The translations under genes and the position numbers were made by a program. A stretch of 64,000 nucleotides of DNA from Physcia stellaris (taxonomy: Eukaryota; Ascomycota; Lecanoromycetes; Caliciales; Physciaceae): positions 124,001 through 188,000 of the forward strand of contig JABSSW010000053.1 in NCBI GenBank assembly GCA_018902385.1, written 5' to 3'. The first letter of the stretch is position 1, and the number at the start of each line of letters is the position of its first letter. Shown here in pieces: positions 58,909-64,000 of this stretch. The notes under the pieces were generated by a model. That model was not told where the DNA came from, did no database searches, and saw nothing but the letters and a program-made list of their open reading frames with translations.

Positions 58909-59990
58909 ATTCTCACGCTGTTGGACCTTAAAGAGATGATTGACGTTGAGCAACTTGACCCCGACTTCAGAATCGAGTAAGAGAGCAGGTGATTATGGTG
59001 CTTTCGAGTTCAAAAATCGAGAGAAAGGCGGGTTTGCAGATTCGCTATTGTGATGTGTGTTTGATAAGCGGTGACGGCTACAACATATAGTTATTAGAAT
59101 CTCAACCCGACGACTCAACATCTGTATATTATCAACCATGACCCAACAATGCGCCACAGCCGCATTCTTCAACCGATGACTCATTGCGCACCACAATGAG
59201 TGATACACCAGTATTGAGACCCAAAGATGTCCTCCGCAGGAACTATGTTTACGCAGGATCATTGAGCTCGAGAATGTGATGTACGATGAAGAGCACATCA
59301 GCACCGAAGAATTTGATCAAGCATCCCGAATGATGTGTCGAGGATGTCGTAGGCAACATGTCGGGTTATGAGATCATCTATGTAAAAAGATGTGCACTGA
59401 CCTTGGGCATACACCAACCTTTGGTAGACCGGACCATGTCTACGGCGCTTACTCACTCCAATAGGGAGTTTTCAATCCACTGTCGAATGTTGTACGATGA
59501 GCATTGCACTTACTGATATGCCTTTAGAACGCCTCAGCACGTGTGATGGACAGGTAGATGTAAATTCGGGTTTGCTGGCGCGGAAAGGAGTGGAACACGC
59601 TGCGAGTTTGTGGCAGCCGCAACACAAGGCCCTCACGGCAGCGTGATTTCTTTGCTCTTTGTTCGCTCATCGAAGTACCCATGTCTGACAAGGTCAATTA
59701 AATCTTTGCCCTTCACGTAGCTCTTTCTGTGACCCTCCAATAAGGACTTTAGAACGCAGCAATCCATGTTTGTGATGCATGTACCAGTAGTGGCATGTTT
59801 GCCGCAACCACGCAGAATGCCGACAAAGGGCTATCGACGTGGCATGGTGCATGGTAATGCTGCGATTTCGTTGCTCGGTTCCAGTATCGTGGAGGAAGAG
59901 TAGAGGGAAGCTCCAGGCTTACAGAATTGATGTTCTTGCTTGCGTACATCTTAGGAGTAGTCATTGTCAGGCTGACAAAGACGCTAAGCC
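58909..59990. other. Intergenic, no gene seen
   Basis: 1.1 kb with short frames only. It contains the promoter of the minus-strand gene at 58908 and the 3' region of the HbrB gene. Confidence 0.45.
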
Positions 59991-62432
59991 TCAAGCTACG
60001 CTGACGGTCCTTCCCTCGGTCTGATCAACTTGGTGTCTGGAGCTACCATGGCTGGTCGGATTTATCCTGGTCCCTACAAATCCTTTTCTGTTTCTACCCG
60101 TTCGACCTCTACCCAACCAGTTGAGCTTCAATTCTTTAGCCAGACCCTCCATCTTCCTTTGTGGATCATCGCCACTTTGTACGCTAGCAAGTACACTGAC
60201 ACATTGTAGCATCCTTCCTACCGTTTCAGTGACCTTTGAGCTATCTGGAGGAGCCTGTCGCCGAACATTCGGCGAGCCGAATGGAGGCAGCTCAGGAGCA
60301 GAGAGATTCGACGTTGCTCTACTTCTCGTTCCAGCTGCATCGCCAAAGACTGTCGAGCCTTGGGAATTATAGCTGGCGAAACCTGGATCGAGACTCCCTG
60401 CAGTCCCAGGGCGGACAAAGCCTCCTTCTGGGCTTTCATTGACCAAGCTGACACCTGCGTTGTCTAAGCTTAAGCGGGAGAAGATCGCCTTGAGTGAGTC
60501 GTGGCGAGGTAAAATCACGTTGTCACGGTAAGAGACTAGAACCATCCTCCGTACATCGAATTCGTTCCCGAATGCATCATCGGTTGATTCGAGGCTAGCG
60601 CCCCAGAACTCGGCAGCTTCCTGGGAAGTCATGAGGGTACCATGGCCTTTGAACTCAAGATCAAGCGGTAGGAAAACAGCTTGCATATACGGTAGCACTT
60701 TGCCATAGACGAAAAGCCACATGCTAGCTAGATGAGGCACCAGCCGAGAATCAGGGACTCCGCGCAACGTCTGGTCTAGCGATATAAATCCTGTTTGCGC
60801 CAAGTCACGTAAGTCCTCTGTGATCGTAGCAGGCGTTCGCTTCAGGATGCATCGCTGTATATGAATTGATACCAGCCGATTGAGATCCTCAACAGGCGAA
60901 CGTAGCTGCTCGCCCTCGAAAATGATTAATAACTTGGCTTTCAGAAAGTCCCACGCGTCTTCCGCGCTCATATTAGAAATACCAAAGCCCTGGAGACTGG
61001 CTTGAGTGGGTAGCTCTGCTCCATACGAGCCTGATGCACCTCCACCAAACACCGCAGGGCCGCCGGTCCCTGTAGGTCCCAGAAAAGCATAGGAAGAAGA
61101 GCCTTGAGTTGCTGGGAGAGCCCAATCGCTTCGCTCAGTATCTGGTCGTCTCGTGTCAAACGAAGGGTTAGCTGCGGAGGCCTTTTCTTCTTTCTTCTTC
61201 TCACGCAACGCTCGTCCGCCGTGACGGAGGTCGAGACCACTTACAGATTTTGCGAAGGAGGAAGCCGATGGTCCAGGTGATGCTGGTGCGAAGGAGTATA
61301 GAGATTGCGGTGCGCTTGGGTCCACTGGTCTAGAATTACTCGATGCTGAAGATAATGGTAAAGTATGATCATCCATTCTGTCTCTGAGTTTATTCTTTTG
61401 TCTCGACAGAAAGTGGTGTTTATGCCCTTTGTCTCTTTCACCCATTATTTGTCGGTCAATTGGGATCAAGGTAGAAGTCGAGGCATTAGCCGAAGAATAA
61501 ATAGATGGAGCATTAGATGCTGAGTCCGCAAGACTCGTGACGGACGGGTTGATCATTCTTGAAAGTCCACTAGGTCCAGGAGGGCCCATCTTATTTGGCG
61601 ACGGTAATGGCTTGTCCTTCTGGTCAACCTCCTTGTTGCTTGAAAGTGTTAGCTGCTTGGGTTTAGAGAACAACTTCATCTTCGACCTCTCGGACTTGAG
61701 CTTATGCTCTTTCTCTGCCGGTAGATCGAAATTCGTTAAGCCAGGAGATAGCTGAGCGGATCTAGGAAAGGCCGCATTTGCTGCAGTCGTGGCGGCTGCT
61801 GTAGGTCCCCCAACTGATCCGTTCGAATATTGCTGACCGGGTGCACCGACCCCTCCGCTTGGTTTCCTAGCAGCATCTGTAGTAGTCTGAATAGGCTGTG
61901 GTTTTCGACGGCCACCTGCAGGCTCTGGGGGGCTCTGTGGACTTGGAACGGTCTGAGATCTTTTCCTGACGTGTTGACTTGTAGACTGCTGCAGCATTGC
62001 CGCTTGCGCAGCGATTTGAGATGCCGTGAGCTTCCCCATAGCACCAGTGTCTGATTGTGTAGATGGAAGTGAGGGTTCAAAGAAACCTTGAGAATGCTGT
62101 CGTCGATGCCTCTGCAATTCCGGTCCCAATGGAGATTGATTTCTGAGAGGAAGCTCACTATTGGCGTGGGACAGGGATGGTCTGGAGAAATTGTTGACGG
62201 ACGCTGAGCTAACGTTTGAACTGGCAGCAGAGAAAACTGGAGGTCGAGGGGTCTGTGTCTGGTGCGGACTGCGTGGTTGCTTTTGTGCGGAGAGCGATGT
62301 CTGTTGTGAGGAAGAGCTGGAAGTATCACTTTCCGAAGGGTCGGCAGTCGAAGGCCTTGATGGGGGAATATTGGGTGAAGTAGGTGTACGAGGTGAGAAA
62401 GCACCAGGACGTCGGTAATTTGAGGAATTCAT
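59991..62432 (-). CDS. hbrB: HbrB-like TORC2 subunit (Bit61/Protor homologue)
   Basis: An uninterrupted frame of 813 codons. The first 480 or so residues are a disordered Ser/Pro/Gln-rich region. From about residue 488 the HbrB domain starts: MSAEDAWDFLKAKLLIIFEGEQLRSPVEDLNRLVSIHIQRCI. It continues through WLFVYGKVLPYMQAVFLPLDLEF and FDVRRMVLVSYRDNVILPRHDSLKAIFSRLSLD. This is the family of Aspergillus HbrB, yeast Bit61/Bit2 and animal PRR5, non-catalytic subunits of TOR complex 2 at the plasma membrane. In Aspergillus a mutant is hyperbranched, hence the name. It is divergent from GON7. Confidence 0.92.
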   Translation of the reverse strand: MNSSNYRRPGAFSPRTPTSPNIPPSRPSTADPSESDTSSSSSQQTSLSAQKQPRSPHQTQTPRPPVFSAASSNVSSASVNNFSRPSLSHANSELPLRNQSPLGPELQRHRRQHSQGFFEPSLPSTQSDTGAMGKLTASQIAAQAAMLQQSTSQHVRKRSQTVPSPQSPPEPAGGRRKPQPIQTTTDAARKPSGGVGAPGQQYSNGSVGGPTAAATTAANAAFPRSAQLSPGLTNFDLPAEKEHKLKSERSKMKLFSKPKQLTLSSNKEVDQKDKPLPSPNKMGPPGPSGLSRMINPSVTSLADSASNAPSIYSSANASTSTLIPIDRQIMGERDKGHKHHFLSRQKNKLRDRMDDHTLPLSSASSNSRPVDPSAPQSLYSFAPASPGPSASSFAKSVSGLDLRHGGRALREKKKEEKASAANPSFDTRRPDTERSDWALPATQGSSSYAFLGPTGTGGPAVFGGGASGSYGAELPTQASLQGFGISNMSAEDAWDFLKAKLLIIFEGEQLRSPVEDLNRLVSIHIQRCILKRTPATITEDLRDLAQTGFISLDQTLRGVPDSRLVPHLASMWLFVYGKVLPYMQAVFLPLDLEFKGHGTLMTSQEAAEFWGASLESTDDAFGNEFDVRRMVLVSYRDNVILPRHDSLKAIFSRLSLDNAGVSLVNESPEGGFVRPGTAGSLDPGFASYNSQGSTVFGDAAGTRSRATSNLSAPELPPFGSPNVRRQAPPDSSKVTETVGRMLQCVSVLASVQSGDDPQRKMEGLAKELKLNWLGRGRTGRNRKGFVGTRINPTSHGSSRHQVDQTEGRTVSVA

Positions 62433-62824
62433 CGCGTTTGCATGCGTGATGCTGGTTCGCGCTTAGTGTCACTGAAAGTTTGCAGGAGCTCCTCATCCGG
62501 CTTCCAACCAGGCTTGTAAAGCTATTTTGCATGGTCTTTCCATCTTAGAGAATTCGAAGCCTCGGACAAAAAGACAAGCGTCTTGGAGAATGGTGACTAT
62601 GGAGAGTCTCTACCAGTCTTTAAGTCCGCACAGCTCAAACGACCCTTCCCCCCACCTTGCTGGCCGCCCCCACGTGCTCCTTGCAGAAGTGCCCCATCCG
62701 TAATCCCTGTAACCGCCACGTTTGAAGAGCCGCGCCCAACCGCGTCACCCATCTCTTCAACAAACGCTTCCATCTTCACTCCAACCTACCTCTCTGTATC
62801 GCAACTTTGCTTTGAAGCATAAGC
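62433..62824. promoter_or_regulatory. Divergent promoter region, hbrB and GON7
   Basis: 392 bp between outward-reading start codons. A palindromic CACGTG (62671-62676) lies about midway and is a consensus site for bHLH factors. Confidence 0.45.
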
Positions 62825-63127
62825 ATGGCGCCAGCCACCGAGGAAAAAGGCGACATGCCCGTCCTCACAGCCTCCTACTCGGCTCCAAATGCTTCCAAAA
62901 CCTTTGAGCATCCGCTACCAGCCATAGACACTTCGTCTGCAGAAGGAAAGGCTGAATATCTATCCGCTCTTCGAGGCTCGGTCACCAATCTACAGGACCA
63001 GATCAATACTTTCCTGACTGGGAAGATGGAAGAGGACAAGGCGCTGGCGGCTGCGGCGGGGCAGAAGATTGATGATAAGAAGGAGGAGGAGCGCTATGGT
63101 GAGGAAGGAGAAGAGGAGGAAGGTTGA
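62825..63127 (+). CDS. GON7: EKC/KEOPS complex subunit Gon7
   Basis: A single-exon frame of 100 codons. The family pattern is clear: LTASYSAPNASKTFEHPLPA, then AEYLSALRGSVTNLQDQINTFLTGKMEEDKA. Gon7 is a small, largely disordered subunit that binds Pcc1 in KEOPS, the complex that makes the t6A modification of tRNAs. The Glu-rich C-terminus (EEERYGEEGEEEEG) is usual. Confidence 0.88.
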   Translation: MAPATEEKGDMPVLTASYSAPNASKTFEHPLPAIDTSSAEGKAEYLSALRGSVTNLQDQINTFLTGKMEEDKALAAAAGQKIDDKKEEERYGEEGEEEEG

Positions 63128-63360
63128 GGCTGGACTAATGGATGCTGGGAGAATAAGGGAAATTAAAGCGGAGGCAAAGGGAAAGTAAGAGCTGCGCTAC
63201 AACTTGGAAAGACTGGTGATCACGGTACATGGCCATTATTCACTTGCATGGCGCGACTCGTACAGATTTGATAGGTTGGGTTTTGATGGCGCAGCTCCAA
63301 CCGAGCACGGGACCCGACTCCAATACCATGATGGTATCCATATACTATCTCCCACAGACT

Positions 63361-64000
63361 CACAAACTAGAGCAACCATAGTGGACCACAGAGTTACTGT
63401 CATCTTCTCGTCAGTGGTGCCTTTCAAGAAAAAGCGTGGTGGAAAGACGTACTTTGGAAGAACCTTGACAACACTACCTCCAAATCGCTTGTAACAGACC
63501 GCACAGACGCGATCTTCCGTGATCAGCACATGGCGGTTCCGTCCCTTATTACCACCCGGCAAATCATCCCCAAGTCTCAAGCTCGCCTCTTGGTTCACGG
63601 CGAGTACGCTGCGCATGCCAGCTACTATCCTACTTTCGTTCATCACCGTGTTAGCAGAGCGGATTCGCCCGCGGAAGTAGGATTCCAAGTCTTGGATGGG
63701 CAAGACTTCGGGAATGAGCTCTAGTGTTGAAGATGCAGGCATGCGCGCGCCGTGATTAGCGAGGAGACGGAGCGCAGGCTGCCATTGTGGTCTTTGTGGT
63801 GCAGGTGGGGAGAGATACAGGGAGAGAAGGGTGTGGTAGATTGAGGTTTTGGATTCTTCTGTTGTCGAGGTACGACGTGTTTGAGTCGGTGTGGCGGGAG
63901 GTGCGAGTTCTTTGAGGTAGACTTGGTTGCAGTACCTGTGGTCATGTTAGATTATAATCATAGTTCCAACTGCAACAACTTACTCTTCGGCCTTCTCGGG
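63361..64000 (-). CDS. VPS39: Vps39/Vam6-family HOPS subunit, 3' end
   Basis: The C-terminal part of a vacuolar sorting protein that continues past the window edge. Exons seen: 64000-63984, 63935-63453 and 63397-63361, with introns of 48 and 55 nt. Family marks are ALRLLANHGARMPASSTLELIPE, LESYFRGRIRSANTVMNESRIVAGM and the terminal zinc-finger-type CAVCYKRFGGSV, completed across the last intron by NSVVHYGC. The final exon is 37 nt. In the HOPS complex Vps39 tethers vacuoles and late endosomes through Rab7/Ypt7. The gene ends about 230 bp from the convergent GON7 gene. Confidence 0.9.

Noticed and set aside
61736-62404. 222-codon frame overlapping hbrB in another frame
   Set aside because: It is the off-frame reading of the low-complexity N-terminal half of hbrB and has no family features.

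Overview
This window looks like nuclear DNA of a filamentous ascomycete (Pezizomycotina). The evidence is short introns of about 45-130 nt with GTRNGT donors, and fungal gene families: a CFEM protein, an HbrB TORC2 subunit, a NACHT/ankyrin NLR, KEOPS Gon7 and secreted small proteins. The GC-normal DNA alternates sharply with extremely AT-rich tracts of hypermutated transposons. I cannot fix the class or species from sequence alone.

Layout. 1-2250: GC-normal LTR-retrotransposon relic. 2251-9550: AT-rich relic of a related element on the minus strand. 9560-17901: one host NLR gene cut in two by a 4.8-kb element (10291-15066) that I read as a Ngaro-like tyrosine-recombinase retrotransposon. Its 5' half (9560-10290) is hypermutated; its 3' half (15067-17901) is not. 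18103-20868: a Mutator-like DNA transposon with 59-bp inverted ends and a perfect 8-bp target duplication. Solo copies of the Ngaro-like terminal repeat lie at 21561-21946 and 39201-39536.

From 23.3 kb on the window is ordinary, gene-bearing and mostly GC-normal. In order: an SDR dehydrogenase with a 14-nt micro-exon, divergent from cytochrome c; an MBL-fold hydrolase; two secreted unknowns; a BLOC-1 subunit 1 homologue, divergent from a ubiquitin-like/STAND-type protein; a Cys-rich membrane protein; then a stretch rich in secreted proteins (SGNH lipase, ML-domain protein, CFEM protein, FAD-linked oxidase, small secreted protein) mixed with decayed genes. A compact housekeeping block closes the window: HbrB (TORC2), GON7 (KEOPS) and the 3' end of VPS39 (HOPS).

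The most unusual signal is the mutation spectrum. In the AT-rich tracts C has been lost almost only before C or T (and G only after A or G), while CpA, TpG and CpG survive. For example, 11041-11640 contains no CC, CT, AG or GG at all. The Ngaro-like element carries its own control: its 3' terminal repeat segment escaped mutation and its internal sister did not, and the comparison shows practically every CpC/CpT site converted. Neurospora-type RIP prefers CpA, so this looks like a RIP-like process with a different target context. That context spares Gln codons and turns only Trp codons into stops (TGA), which explains why long open frames persist in the dead elements.
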